NCBI GenBank assembly: GCA_001414485.1
Contig: LLEY01000007.1
Coordinates: forward strand, 248,001 to 312,000
From: Calycina herbarum
Lineage: Eukaryota > Ascomycota > Leotiomycetes > Helotiales > Pezizellaceae
Length of the DNA stretch: 64,000 bases
Direction of reading: 5' to 3'
The number at the start of each line of letters is the position of its first letter. Positions within the stretch are counted from its first letter, which is position 1. Below the pieces are notes generated by a model. The model worked only from the letters and a program-made list of their open reading frames with translations, made no database searches and had not been told where the DNA came from. Shown here piece after piece: positions 1 through 11,143 of this stretch. Both the position numbers and the translations under genes were made by a program.

Positions 1-969
1 AAGCGAGAATGGCTCGGAGAATTAGAAAACACATTCCTCGAAAGGCTTCAGGTAATTGTGATTATTGTCTGAGATGGTCTAGAAGAATAAGAAAGTTCAT
101 CCTTGATTTTTCCAAAGGTCTCGGATAATGTTTATATCATTCCAAATTTGCTTGTTATGTTTGTTGTTGCTTCTATGAGCCTACGTATCGCCACTTCCTA
201 CTATGTTTTGTTTGTACTAAGAACTACTCGGCTTCCGCAGTAGATGAACTGTCTACTGCTCGACTGAAGCAATGAGAGTCATCAATTTTGAGAAATCGAG
301 ACTTCGGGAGTTTAGCTGAGGAAGAGAATATCGGTTTTGTAAGAAGGTGATGTGCTAATCGTTCTAAGGAAAGTGATCTTCCGTTGAATGGTCTTGAAGT
401 GTACACCGGTGCTAGTGTATGCGAGATATATCCGTGTTAGACAAGGAATGAATCTATCCGAGAAGTTTCTTTGATTTCTAGCTAGTTTATGAAATTATTC
501 CTACTTTACCTGTTTAATATAGAGTGATATTCTTTTTTTGGCTTTGAGATTATGATAAACTAGATAATCCTAAACTACGTGGACCTCCCCCACTCCCGAG
601 TTCCAGACTCCAGTGACCGCGTGACCGGTCGTTATTTAGGCAAAAGTCATTTTACAATTCTCCAGAAATGTTGTGCCGTCGAATATTTCGAAATCCCGAG
701 TGGCTTCTACTTTTGGATAACCAGCATACCATTAACCGCAAGTATAGTCATCTACTACAAAGCCTCGATGCCTTGAAGCGTGGGCGAAAGAAAGGTTGCC
801 CGCTGTGTAAGAGTTGGGGCCACAGCTAGTGGGCCCTCTAAGCGAACCCCACCAAATCAACACTTATTACTTAAAAATCATTTATAATTCTAACTTCAAG
901 TCTTTTACTCTAAAACTTATATATATTATTAATAAATAGTTACTAATCCTTTTACTTTAATAACATCTT
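1..969. other. No gene seen; left flank
   Basis: No convincing coding frame or RNA gene was seen on either strand. Composition is ordinary to about position 850, then turns sharply AT-rich where the transposon relics begin. Confidence 0.5.
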
Positions 970-1700
970 CTAACTTATAAGTTAACTGCTTAGTATATCG
1001 TCTATAATCACGTAGATCTACTAAATCCTAAAGCTTTTAGATCTTCTTAATTAACTCCTTAGAAGTTAGTATAAAGAACAACTTCTTTAACTCTTCTTTT
1101 ATCTACTACTAGACCTTCTTAATTACGTTTAAATTAGGTAAAGAAGGAGGCTAGTTAAAGCCGCGGATATTATATTAGAACTTAGCTAAGCGAGCATGTC
1201 TCTTATATACCTTTGAACCGTCCTCTATAAAGATATAGTTAGTACTAAGCTTGTCGAATAAGGGAAAGATAACTAGCTCGAGAACTTAATCTCTATAAGC
1301 GCGGGAATTCACCTCTCTATAGCCTTATTTCTTCTCTAAGAAGACAAGAGAGGACTTATAATCTTAGCAAATTACGCTCTAAATCATAACCGACACTCTC
1401 CTTAAGCGATATATCGACCTAATATAGTCTAGATATCTCTTTTCGTCTATACGCCGTATTAACTAGACTCTTCTACTCTTTCTAAGCTTAAATATATACT
1501 CGTCCAACTATATAACCTTCCTCTAGTCTCTCTTTTACCTATTAGTAGCTGCCTAGTCCGATGTCCTCTATCAGCGATGTATATATATAAAAGTAAGACG
1601 TTTCTTTACTTAGAGTTAGCTAATAAAGAGCTAAGAGTATATAATACATCGTCGGTAGCCAGCGCGGCAAAGTTCTTATTAGATTATATAGATAGAAGTA
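970..1700 (-). mobile_element. RIP-decayed Tc1/mariner-type transposase relic
   Basis: Read on the minus strand, this AT-rich block still spells the C-terminal half of a fungal Tc1/mariner-like transposase: an IEDGSK segment near 1225-1240, a partner of the NWPPSSPDLNPIEKVW motif near 1120-1170 (now FN*PPSLPNLNVIKKV*), then an IKEELKKL segment and a DLRDY ending near 995. Most stops sit where Trp (TGG) or Gln (CAA, CAG) is expected, giving TAG or TAA, as C-to-T RIP mutation predicts. No open frame survives. The copy is certainly inactive. Family assignment rests on recalled motifs; terminal inverted repeats were not located. Confidence 0.7.
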
Positions 1701-1867
1701 GGTAGGTTAAGAGCGTTTTTAACTTATATAAAAGACATACGATAAGTAGTATAGTTTTAGGATATAAACTAAAGGATTTAGCGTATATATCGCTTAAATA
1801 GTAATCTTTTTTGATATTACTTCTCTTTATACGTGGTTTAGCTTAAATTAGTCTTATAGATCCTCTA

Positions 1868-2454
1868 TAACGTGGTTTATCAGGACCCCGGTTATATCAG
1901 GACCTCGATCAATTTTCCTTAGTATATAACTTTGAACTTAAATAACTTAACTATAACATATTAAATTAACTCTTTATAATCGGAGTCTGATATACTAGAT
2001 ATATCTACAGCTTCTTAATAAGTTCGTACGTTGTAACTAGCTTTTCTATAGGTTCTATAGTGTCGTCTAGACGGTTGCCCCTTCTTATAACTACCTCTTA
2101 CTATACGTATATCGCGTCGTATCTGCTTATCTATGTCTTTCTAGGCTATAATATCCTGTGTATCTTCTATAATAAGTGCACCCCCTTCACAGACACGAGC
2201 CTTTTTAGTCCTCCGGCGTTTGCTAAGAGCTTCATTTACTGCCCGAAGTGTACGTACCTTAGCAGACAGAAGAGTCATCTTATAAGCTATTCGCTCTATA
2301 CCTTTAGCCAGCACTGTAACTGTCTTAAATAGAGGGGTTGACGAGCTTCTCTAATAGCGAGCAATTCGATTTCGTATAAGAGTTAACTGTGAAAGAGCTT
2401 CTGTTAGGTTAGAAGGGGTCTGAGATTCCTATAGGAGGGTATTGGCAGTAGAGG
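1868..2454 (-). mobile_element. Fot1/pogo-type transposase relic, copy 1 (C-terminal part)
   Basis: The minus strand reads the C-terminal tail of a pogo/Fot1 DDE transposase: a LAKGIERIAYKM stretch, an ALSKRRRTKKARV basic stretch (about 2200-2240), GGALIIEDTQDIIA, a TAG stop where CAG is expected, then KDIDKQIRRD and a degenerate zinc-knuckle-like end (NVRT, SDSD) near 1980-2035. The outer boundary at about 1868-1870 is TA followed by ACGTGGTTTATCAGGACC, where TATCAGGACC occurs twice, as expected for a transposon terminus with a TA target. The inner side runs into the LTR at 2455. Less damaged than copy 2. Non-functional. Confidence 0.72.
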
Positions 2455-2879
2455 TGTCACGAATCACGGTTCACGTGATAAGTAGTCCAGACGGCGTTCT
2501 GACAGGACAAGGCACAACGTCCAGGAAATGGAAGGTAACACTGGAGGGAATCCGTAATGTGAAAGGCATTTGGGGATTCTAGGATCTCACTGTTGGAAGT
2601 TGGTTATAATCACGTGACCATAAAGGTAAGCGACATGGCCGACGAGTCGACCATGGTGGCCAGGAGGTACGAAGGTTCTATATAGGACTGGCATGTCTGC
2701 CATTAGATAGGAGCTTCGTGCTCAACTTTAGTTATCAATCTTATCATCTTGTTTAACATCTTTGATACAAGTAACGAGTTCACTTCCAAGTGAACAACCC
2801 ATCGCGTCTGTACTTCTTACCTGTATACCAACCTTTGAGACTTAGTTATCTTTGTTGAGTTCGTTTGAGTTTCGTTACA
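2455..2879 (+). mobile_element. Solo LTR of a retrotransposon
   Basis: A 425-bp segment of normal base composition set inside RIP-damaged DNA. It begins TGTCACGAA and ends TTCGTTACA, a near-perfect terminal inverted repeat of the TG...CA type. Homology between the two flanking pogo relics resumes exactly after the last base at 2880, which fixes the right border. A TATATAG box-like run lies near 2681. The flanking pentanucleotides (AGAGG on the left, CTCGT on the right) do not match, so there is no target-site duplication and the flanks come from different places. No internal retroelement genes are present. Superfamily (Gypsy versus Copia) cannot be decided from the LTR alone. Confidence 0.65.
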
Positions 2880-3229
2880 CTCGTGTCTGTTAAGAGGGTG
2901 TACTTATAGTAGAGGATATATAGGATATTATAGCCTAGAAGGATATAGATAAGTAGATACGACGCGACGTATATACGACGCGACGTATATACGGCGGAGG
3001 GTAGTTATAAGGAGGGTTAACTGTCTAGGTAATACTATAGAATCTATAGAAAAGCTGGTTATAACGTACGAACTTATTAAGAGGCTGTAGATATATCTAG
3101 TTCCTCGGACTCCGAGTAGTTTTAGTTAGTTTAATATGTTATAGTTGATTTATTAATATTCTAAGTTTAATACTAAGGAAAACTAATTCGGTTTCTAATA
3201 TAATCCGGGTTCTAATAAACTACGTTATA
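2880..3229 (+). mobile_element. Fot1/pogo-type transposase relic, copy 2, inverted to copy 1
   Basis: This is the reverse complement, diverged, of 1868-2199. The plus strand reads GVLIVEDI*DIIA*KDIDK*IRRD: three of the codons are TAG where copy 1 or the family has CAG, so RIP is heavier here. It carries an extra short tandem duplication, GACGCGACGTATATAC, near 2960-2990. The right end near 3227 corresponds to the same transposon terminus as the left end of copy 1. The 5' part is missing because the copy is truncated at the LTR. Non-functional. Confidence 0.7.
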
Positions 3230-3413
3230 ATTACTTTATATTAATACTTCTAGAATAAGGTTTTATATACTAGAAAGATAGACTAGAAGTAGAGCTATCT
3301 ATTAATAAACTTCTTTTTTAAATAGCTCTTAAATTAACTTTAATATAGCTAATATAAAGTATATATATTATAAGAAATAAAATAGCACTTTAGTACTAAA
3401 GCTAATACTAAAA

Positions 3414-3518
3414 GCTCTTAGACGCTCTAGCTAAACCCGACCTGCTCTATATTATCCCGCATTTTCATTAGCCCGCTCTCCTCAGTAGGCGGAATTAGCT
3501 AAAAAGAGCGTCTAAGGA
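3414..3518. repeat. Short inverted repeat (hairpin) beside the pogo relic
   Basis: Positions 3414-3434 and 3495-3518 are near-perfect inverted copies (core CTCTTAGACGCTCT against AGAGCGTCTAAGG, both followed on the loop side by AGCTAA). The roughly 60-base loop is GC-richer than the surroundings. It could be a small MITE-like element or leftover ends of a deleted transposon; no target duplication was identified. Confidence 0.5.
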
Positions 3519-3549
3519 ACTGAGATAATATAGGATCTCTTTCAAGTCT

Positions 3550-6273
3550 GCTCTAGTCACGAGACCCAAAATCGTATTACGCGCACCTCATAATGAATGA
3601 ATTTCAGTCTGTAGACAAGATAGTATTCATTTCTGAAACTTTAAAATTATACCATCAAAAAAAGAGAGGCTGAATAGCCTCCCAGGACACATATGGTGAG
3701 TTGGGATGAATCACGTGCTCGAAGCTGCCGCGCTTGCTCTAGCTCAATGAAGACAAAACTTCCCGTTCTTCCCCATCGATAACGACATACTCATGCCATC
3801 AAACCTCTCTGCGAAACCATGATCCGCATTGTCCCCGATCGTTGATATGAACGCGAAATTGAATTCGCTGTCACTTCTGTTTGCGTCTTCTGTGTGGTAA
3901 ACCTATATTGCCGTACCTGTTCGTCAAGTGTTCAAGCCTCTGTTTTATGCCAACTAGCTTCAAGTTTCCAATTTCGATGGTTCAGCCTGTATATACTCAT
4001 CTCCAAATTGTGATTCTTCACCCTGCGAGTGCAGCGGTCCGCGTTCCCATTCATTCTCCCGAGTAATGGAGTCGGCCGAGGATAAATCACACGGAGAAGA
4101 TACATGCCGTTGCTGACGGGCCACTATAGATGCAATGCTACTGCAAGTTCGAGCTCCAAATTTGCGCGTGGACAGTCGCCGCGGCATGAACCCCTTGGAT
4201 AGAAGCCTCGATGAATCGAAACACAGGATAGCTCCCAGCATGACAAAAAAATCGCGTCAAACATTCTCGAATCAGTGCTTTCAACACTTTCTGGGACGGG
4301 ACGGGATTTTGCAGCAGATGCTACAGCTATCCTTCAAGTATCATGGGACTGGGGAGGACAATGCCGGCCTTCAAATCGCGTTTCCCAGCGGAGCATTCTC
4401 CGTAGGACGGCCCAATAAGTGGCTGTGGCACAAGTACCGTATTGACTAACCTGGACTCATAACTGAGGCGAAGCATCTGTTCAATATCGCCTTATAGACC
4501 CACATTTCAGCCTCCAAGAATGATGAACAAGGATAGGTTTCCAAAGCGCTGAGGTAAATGGCACCGGGTTCTTCAACCGGAAGCTTAAATCGACCGCGAC
4601 CTTCTCTCAAGGCGGAACCGGCTCCTGCTCGAAAGTGGTTCGCTTTGGCGACACTCGCGGTTGGAAAAAGTGATGCCAATACTCGTTGCCATCACCTGCA
4701 GATATTTTCTGCATAGCCCGGCCATTCTCTGTTTTATTGGACGCGCCCCAACTTGAAGGTGGCCATGCGGGCTGTTTCTTTCTCAAAAGGAGCGAGGCAA
4801 ATGCTCCCAAAACGAGGCAACCAGGCTAAGTGAGAAAATGATCGCTCTCTCGCCCGACTACTGAGAGTGCTGAGTGAGGTGCATGCAATGGCAAATGATC
4901 CTTGCAAAACTGCAGCTTTTCGAAACATAAGAAAGGACTCCCACCCTCCGAAATTGACTCCCGAGAATTGACTAATAAATCAGAAATGGAAAGACAAAAC
5001 ATCCCACTTTCAAACTCAGTAAGTACCGTATAGGTACCGTTTTGCTACCCACGATACCTCCCTTCCAAACTTTTGAAAGATCGCTAAACATCTGCAGGCT
5101 CAAGATGAAAAGGAATTTGATTCGTCCGATTGCCATCCACACTACTTGTGGCAAGACAAGCGCACCACGGATGACTGTCAAATCAAATCCCATCTCACGT
5201 ACACCATTCGGTCATGTTTTTCGTTTTCGACGACGGTCGGCCCTCCAGTTATACCCCGAAGGCTCCTGATTTGAACGCAGAGCCGCATTTTCCAAATTCT
5301 TCCGACTTGGTGTCGGACTTCTTCTCGTTCTCGTGTCCGGACAACGCCCCCTTGTATGACCTTGTTGGTCTCTCTCAGGCTGCATGAACGAATCCAAAAG
5401 AAGGCAACGCCACCTTCCTTCGCCTCCGAGGGCCCCAAGGTGCTGCATCCTTACAAAAATGGGAAGACAGGGTTATTCCTTTGCCTTCAGAGTTTTCAAG
5501 GCGACTTGTATTTAATTATTCTCCAGCCGGAGCCCATTATCTGAACATCTATCAATCCGAGTGGCTGCACCCATTTGTCTGTTCCCTACTCCACGGCAAC
5601 TGCCTTATAAGACACCTCCAGTGTCTGGTGTTTCCAGTACTCCATCTCTTCATAATCGATGCATGTATGTGGCTTTCTCCGGCTCGTTGCCACTCTCATA
5701 CTTAACACCAAATTGGCGACCACCCAAGGACGGCCTGCAGATTCTACCCGCTCGCCATTATCCAAACACTTGGGATAAATGCGGCCGAGGCCCTTCATGG
5801 ATTCCGGACGTGTCAGGAGACCTTATTTACGTTCTATATGAACCGAAGTAGTCCACTGTTCAGTACGGAGGGGTGTATTTATGTGTTGGCAGTTCCATTA
5901 TGGGCTTGGTCTCGCCCACATATTGCCGGCGTTGGCGCAGATCATCCACTTTGGAGGCGTTGATATCATGTCGCCATTTGCTTCTGTTCAGTGTTTACCG
6001 ACCAAAGCTGCATACCATGAAGCAGCCACGCATTTACTACCGGGATCTTCCTCCATAAACACACCATAGTCCAATGAATATCATCACGAGGACCCTTTTC
6101 ACTATTGTTGGGCATCAATACAATCTCCCCGAGAACTCATTGCTTACGGCCAGTCGAGCCCCAGATGATAGGCGTATCTATACCACAGGGTGCCTCTCCA
6201 CATCATGTCTATACTGAATATATACAACTCCCGCCTGTATCAAATACGCATTGATCAGGAATCAAGTCCCTAA
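3550..6273. other. About 2.7 kb without a supported gene
   Basis: Many short open frames overlap on both strands, but none shows a recognisable domain, a credible intron pair or a clear start. One plus-strand frame at 5561-5851 is moderately protein-like, with a WRPPK segment recalling WRPP in the next gene, but it lacks an ATG at its head. It was not called. Confidence 0.4.
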
Positions 6274-7252
6274 ATGGCTGCTAAGCAGGTAAGTTTTCTA
6301 ACTGCTGGACTTTCGTGTTGTCTTAAAAGGGTCTTAACGGCTTCAGAGATCATCACGCGGCCACGGCCCGAAGCTGCATGGATCCTCGTCCAAGTCTGCA
6401 TCCTCCCAATCAGCACGAACAAGCTTTCTCTTCATTTGCAACGAACTTCCTACAAACGATGACCCAGAACATGAAGGCTCCATTCAAGCACGATATGTGG
6501 ATGGACGATGGCGTCCGCCGAGGGAGGTTAGGGGATTCTTTCAGCAAAATCCGGGTTGGGTGTATCGATGGGCCGATGGTGTCGTAAGCGTTGCAACCGA
6601 TTATGCTTGGAGCTCGCGAGACATAATTCCCGGAGTGGCAGGCGGAACAATTTACAATACTTCTACAGGTGTATTTCCAGAATACTACAGAGCCGCTACC
6701 GTCTTTTATTGCAACCGATTCGACCTATTCTTTACCGCTAGAGGGGATGCCAGCGTGAAGAACATGGATCAAGCGGATATCGAGGACGATTGGCATCCCC
6801 TCACTTTCTCTCATGATCACCACATTACCCGCCTAGAGCATGTAGGCGATCAACCGCACCTCGATGTACGAGCTGCTAGCTGGATTGATCAACTGCTGCC
6901 AAACAACTACCGGAGAAGTTCTTCGTCGCATGATGCTCACCATAAAGGATTGGGAGGGAATCTACCGATTGGGGTATCGTTGGTGGCATTCTCTTGTGGT
7001 GATCGCGATGCGTTTCACAGGGTATTGATGGAAGATACGGCATGGTATGGCAGAACTTGGCGGGCTCATCCAAGACCTACAGGACGTATGTAAATCTCTG
7101 AACGTTCCGCTTACTTTCCGTCTTAACGTTCTATAGGAGAACCTGGAAGAGGAATGGTCACTACTATCTACGTCGACCCGGACAACCCACAAGGTTCTAC
7201 GAGTGACACCTTATGTGATCTTGAATACGGTCGTGCCCCTATCTTTCGCTAA
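6274..7252 (+). CDS. Unrecognised 289-residue protein, three exons
   Basis: Model: exons 6274-6288, 6347-7085 and 7137-7252, total 870 nt. Intron 1 starts GTAAGT and ends TTCAG, with CTTAAC as branch site. Intron 2 (51 nt) starts GTATGT and ends TATAG, also with CTTAAC. Skipping it is needed to avoid a TAA just after the donor. The N-terminus is basic and Ser-rich (about residues 1-40), followed by FLFICNELPTNDDPEHEG and WRPPREVRGFF. The middle is rich in aromatics and contains DIIPGVAGGTIYNTSTGV and a FFTARGDASV stretch. There is no signal peptide and no membrane segment. I do not recognise the family. The consistent splicing argues for a real gene, probably lineage-restricted. Confidence 0.6.
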
Positions 7253-8065
7253 TTTGCGGGGAGCGTAGCTCACTTGTCGCTGAGCTAGCAAGAACAACAT
7301 TAATACGATGAATGATGCGCGTGGGAGGAAATCAACAATATCGAATCTTCCTTTTCTACCCACGAACGGCGGCGAGCGATCTATGATATCCTCTCATTCT
7401 TACTATCCTTCCAAGCGAACTTCAGGCGAAAATGCACAGGCGGTGGAAGAAATCCAATATTGGAGTTCATTACAATATGAACATATCAATACCATGGGGA
7501 AGATATACCGCCGAGGCACTGATGAACACACTCATTCTCAGATATTATTCTACGTTGTCAGGGGCGGATTTTGGCGTTTTCACTGTGGTTTTCGTTACCT
7601 TCCGTCTGACATTCTTCTCTTTTCTCGGGTTTTTGCACATTTTCTTCACATCTCAAACTGCCATATGGCACCATTACGTTATCCCTTGCTAAATTGCTGC
7701 GATTTGCGACACTCCAAGCAAAGGGACCCTGGTCTAAAACTCTCTTTACACGACTGCGTTTCTATTGTGCTATTTGAAGGCGAACCATAATTGTTTTCAC
7801 TGAGGTGGAAAGTTTTTATTTCACTATTTGGAATGATTTGAATGTGAACTTGTTGTTGAATTGAGTCTTTACACCTCGAACTGTTTTGCAAAATTGAAAA
7901 CCTCTAAGCAAAGTATTCCTTCCTGCAAGCAAGTCCATTTCTACGCCATCAACTCTAATATGGATTCACTATCGATATGATGTTTGAGCTTGGCTCCTCA
8001 TCAAAAGTAGAAGCCCACCTGCGCTTTTTCTAGGCCAAGGACTTTTGTCTAGAGGCAAAATAAGT
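7253..8065. other. Intergenic; 3' flanks of two convergent loci
   Basis: A plus-strand open frame at 7308-7790 exists but is not protein-like and lies where the 3' UTR of the preceding gene is expected. Nothing else is seen. Confidence 0.4.
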
Positions 8066-10004
8066 TCAAGCTAGACGTGGAGTAAATTTCGCGAGGCAGT
8101 TCTCTAGGTAAACCACCTGTCCCGCGTTATGAAATTCACCCGCATTCACGAGTTCAATATCAAAGGTTCGAATAATCTGTAGGAAAACAAAGCTTGTTAG
8201 CAAATCCTATCCCTAATCCAATTTCTTTCTTCTTTTGAGTTGACTTACCTCCGGGACAAGCTTATACATCTCCATAAGCGAAAGGTCCTTTCCCAAGCAT
8301 ACACGCGATCCAATTCCAAAAACAAAGCTTGCCTCGTCGTATTCTCTTTGGCGGTCGAGCCAGCGTTCTGGGTGGTAAGACTCGGGATCTGGGGCGTAGA
8401 GAATGGGGTCTCGTTGGACGATGCGGGCAAGTGTTGTTACGTCTGCTCCACCGGGAATGAAGTGACCATCGATGACCTTTCCGCTTTTGGGGATGACTCG
8501 AGTGAAGACTGTTATTTCCTGTTAGAACTTTTCTTTGCTATCGAGGGGCAAGAACCCCACTACTCGAAACAATGAGGGAGGCTGGCTTATGAAAACTTGC
8601 AGGTGGGTTTAAACGCTTAGACTCCTTGACACAAGCTACGAAGTAGGGGAGGTGATTAAGAGTCTCTTGGAATTTGACCGGCGATGAGATGCGAGAGTTT
8701 TCGAATGCATTGTCGATTTCCTTTCGGGCCTTTTCGAGAACGGTTGGGTGAGCTAGAAGGGAACGGAGGAGGGCGGCTAAGGATCTTGCTGCTGTGTCTG
8801 CACCGGCTTGGATTAGGAGGGTTACGTGGGATTGTTTCATTTCTCGGGGAAGCGGTTTGCCATCCAGTCTCGCCTCCATACAACTGTTATTCATTCGTTA
8901 ACACTCGAACCATTCGTGATATTTTCGGCCCACTTCAAACAGAGATTGAAGGAGAGCAAACTTACTGTTGTGTAAAATCCATTATCTCCGGCTCGATACC
9001 ATTTTGCAATTGTTCTTCTCGCTTGGCTACTTCCTCGTGGGCTACACCGATTAGATATCCCCAACCACGTTTATCCTTTGGATCCGGCATGAGAGAGTTC
9101 ATTAGGAAAGGTATAGATTGGAGGGTCTCTCTCCCGGAGGAAGGTCCAACGACAGAAGAAAGTAGTAACATCTAAAGCCCCGTTGAATGCAGCGATCAAA
9201 CCGTTTTCGTCGCGCTCGTTTTCAATGAAGCCCCATGCTTGACCGAAGGATACCAGGGTCATAATGTCGAACGAGAATTGTCTGAATTTGAGGTTGGTGG
9301 AAATTCTTCTTTTGCTGGGGGGGAAAGTGAAAATAACACTGACCTAGTCTTCACACTGATATCAACCTCCTCGCCCCTCTTCGACTTTACCATCAGCTTA
9401 CTGATAAACAAGTAGATACAGCCATCGATCGACTTCTCCCAAGTATTTTGCAAAGAGCCAGCTGAAAATCCGTTTGAGAGTGCCTTTCGTAGGGCCCGAT
9501 GTTCGTTTCCATCTTGAGTACTGAAGATTTGTTGGGGACCCAAAGATTTGGAACCGTAAATACCGCCTTTCGTGGCGGTGTCTCATTCGTTGTAGATAGG
9601 TTTTAAAGCTGAGGGGCGTGAAAAGAGAAGCAAGTTCGGACTAATGCGAATTGGTGTGTCGGCTAGTTGGGTTAGGTTTATTAGGTGAAGGTGAGGGAGA
9701 GGAGATTAGACGTACCGCCATATTTCTTGTTGAGATCGTGGAACCAGGGTAATTCTTGTCGATTGTACGAGTAGAGTGCATCGGTGAGTGAAGTGACTGC
9801 TGCGTACCATGGACCTGGGAACTTGGCAAGAGGGTGGAAGTAGAGGTTGTAGATGATTCTGTAACCCAATACAGCATTGAAAAGTGTTGCGATGCTTGCA
9901 GCGAACTTTGTGGCGGTGAGTACGTCTATGGTTTGGGGAGAGTGAAGTGAGTTGTAAATATTTTGGCGATGTTCCTTTTGATTTATGAATAATGAATAAA
10001 ACAC
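8066..10004 (-). pseudogene. Cytochrome P450, disrupted by a nonsense codon and a frameshift
   Basis: Six exons on the minus strand: 10004-9716, 9662-9344, 9281-8966, 8883-8597, 8508-8249, 8176-8066. Together they would give about 526 residues, normal for a microsomal P450. Seen in order: a hydrophobic N-terminal anchor, FHPLAKFPGPW, the I-helix QAGADT, K-helix ESKR (ExxR), a PERW segment, and the heme loop FGIGSRVCLG with its cysteine. Two lesions: TGA at 9583-9585 (codon 123) where family members usually have Trp (YNEWDT), and a one-base frame change between about 9130 and 9180, after NGALDVTT. The donor of intron 4 (GTTTTC) is also poor. The style recalls pisatin-demethylase-like fungal P450s. 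Sequencing error could explain one lesion but hardly both. Divergent from the methyltransferase at 10229. Confidence 0.8.
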
Positions 10005-10228
10005 ATATTTACTTCACGAAATCCAATCAATAAAGCACTTGGTTAGACAATTTCTTCGTATGATTAAGTTAAATCAGCACCCGTGAATAGCATATAATAG
10101 GTAAGTTTCACCAGAGTCAGTTGAACTTGGACTATTCAAGGTTGATTTCTTTCTCAATATCACACCTCCAAGAAATACAACAATTTTTCTGAACTTTAAG
10201 CAAGACTAAAATCACCAGACCATCCATC
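10005..10228. promoter_or_regulatory. Shared divergent promoter of the P450 and the methyltransferase
   Basis: Only 224 bp separate the two start codons, which point away from each other, so both promoters must lie here. Pyrimidine-rich stretches precede the methyltransferase ATG. No specific regulator site was recognised. Confidence 0.5.
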
Positions 10229-11143
10229 ATGTACACCAAAGTTCAGGGTGATTCCAAGACCCTCACCGAGTACTACCATGAGCGAACGGCTCAAGAATGT
10301 GCTCCCTACCTTCTCCCGTATGTTCACCAGCCCTCTTCCTTAACTCCTCTTCTCTTTCTAAATTTCAAAAATAGCTACATCAAACCCACCTCCAATATTC
10401 TAGACGTAGGCTCTGGCCTAGGAAGTATAACCAAAGACCTCTCCCTCCTCGCCCCCTACGGCACCACAACCGGAATTGACTCCTCCCCTGGCGGTGTCAC
10501 CCAAGCAACTACCACCTACCCTCCATCTCATTTCCCAAATTTACAATTTCAGGTTGGAAACGCTTTGAAGTTAGATTTCCCGGATGATACACTCGACATC
10601 ATACATTCCCATTGTACAGTCATGCATCTCGGTCATCCGGGACTTTTGCAAGCTCTCAAGGAGATGTACAGAGTTTGCAAGAAGGGAGGCTTAGTGGCTA
10701 TTTGTGATTGCAATACCAATATTACGAGTTTCAAACCGGAGATTGAAGGGGTTTTGGATTGGTGGAAGCATGCCGAGTCTGCCCATTATCGGGCAGGCAC
10801 GCATCCGCATGCGGGGGATGAACTGGCGGCGTTTGCGTTGGAGGCAGGATTTAGGAGAGTTGAAGCAAAGAAGGGAGAGTTAAAAAGTACGAACTATCTA
10901 ACTCCACTTAGGCTTGAAACTTTGTGCTAATTCTGGGTAGTTACTCCACCTTTCGGAGGACCATGTTCTTCTGGTGAGGCGGCCGAGAGATGTCTTGAGC
11001 TGGGAATGGGAACGAAAGAGCAGATTGAGGGGTGGGATAAAGCTTGGAAGGAATGGGCGACTCAAGAGGAACGTGAATGGGTTCATGAGACTGTTCAGAT
11101 GTTGGCTTGGAAGGGTCAAGTGGAATTTAGAAGTGTTTTGTGA
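10229..11143 (+). CDS. SAM-dependent class I methyltransferase
   Basis: Exons 10229-10317, 10375-10886 and 10941-11143 give 804 nt, 267 residues. Introns are 57 and 54 nt with GTATGT and GTACGA donors. Motif I is ILDVGSGLGS (about residues 38-47), followed by the acidic-loop GIDSSPGGV, then a motif like GNALKLDFPDDTLDIIHS and a post-motif with ALKEMYRVCKKGG, the usual order in UbiE/COQ5-type Rossmann methyltransferases. The C-terminus beyond residue 200 is Trp-rich and holds a helical segment. It likely methylates a small molecule in the cytosol; the substrate is unknown. Its neighbour across a 224-bp divergent promoter is the broken P450, so the pair may be what remains of a small tailoring module. 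This copy looks intact. Confidence 0.82.

Noticed and set aside
2060..2332. 90-residue plus-strand open frame
   Set aside because: It is the antisense shadow of the pogo transposase relic, which reads clearly on the minus strand.
5561..5851. Open frame with a WRPPK segment recalling WRPP in the gene at 6274
   Set aside because: It starts at GTG, has no in-frame ATG near its head, and the similarity is a few residues only.
7308..7790. 160-residue plus-strand open frame
   Set aside because: Composition is not protein-like and it lies in the expected 3' UTR of the preceding gene.
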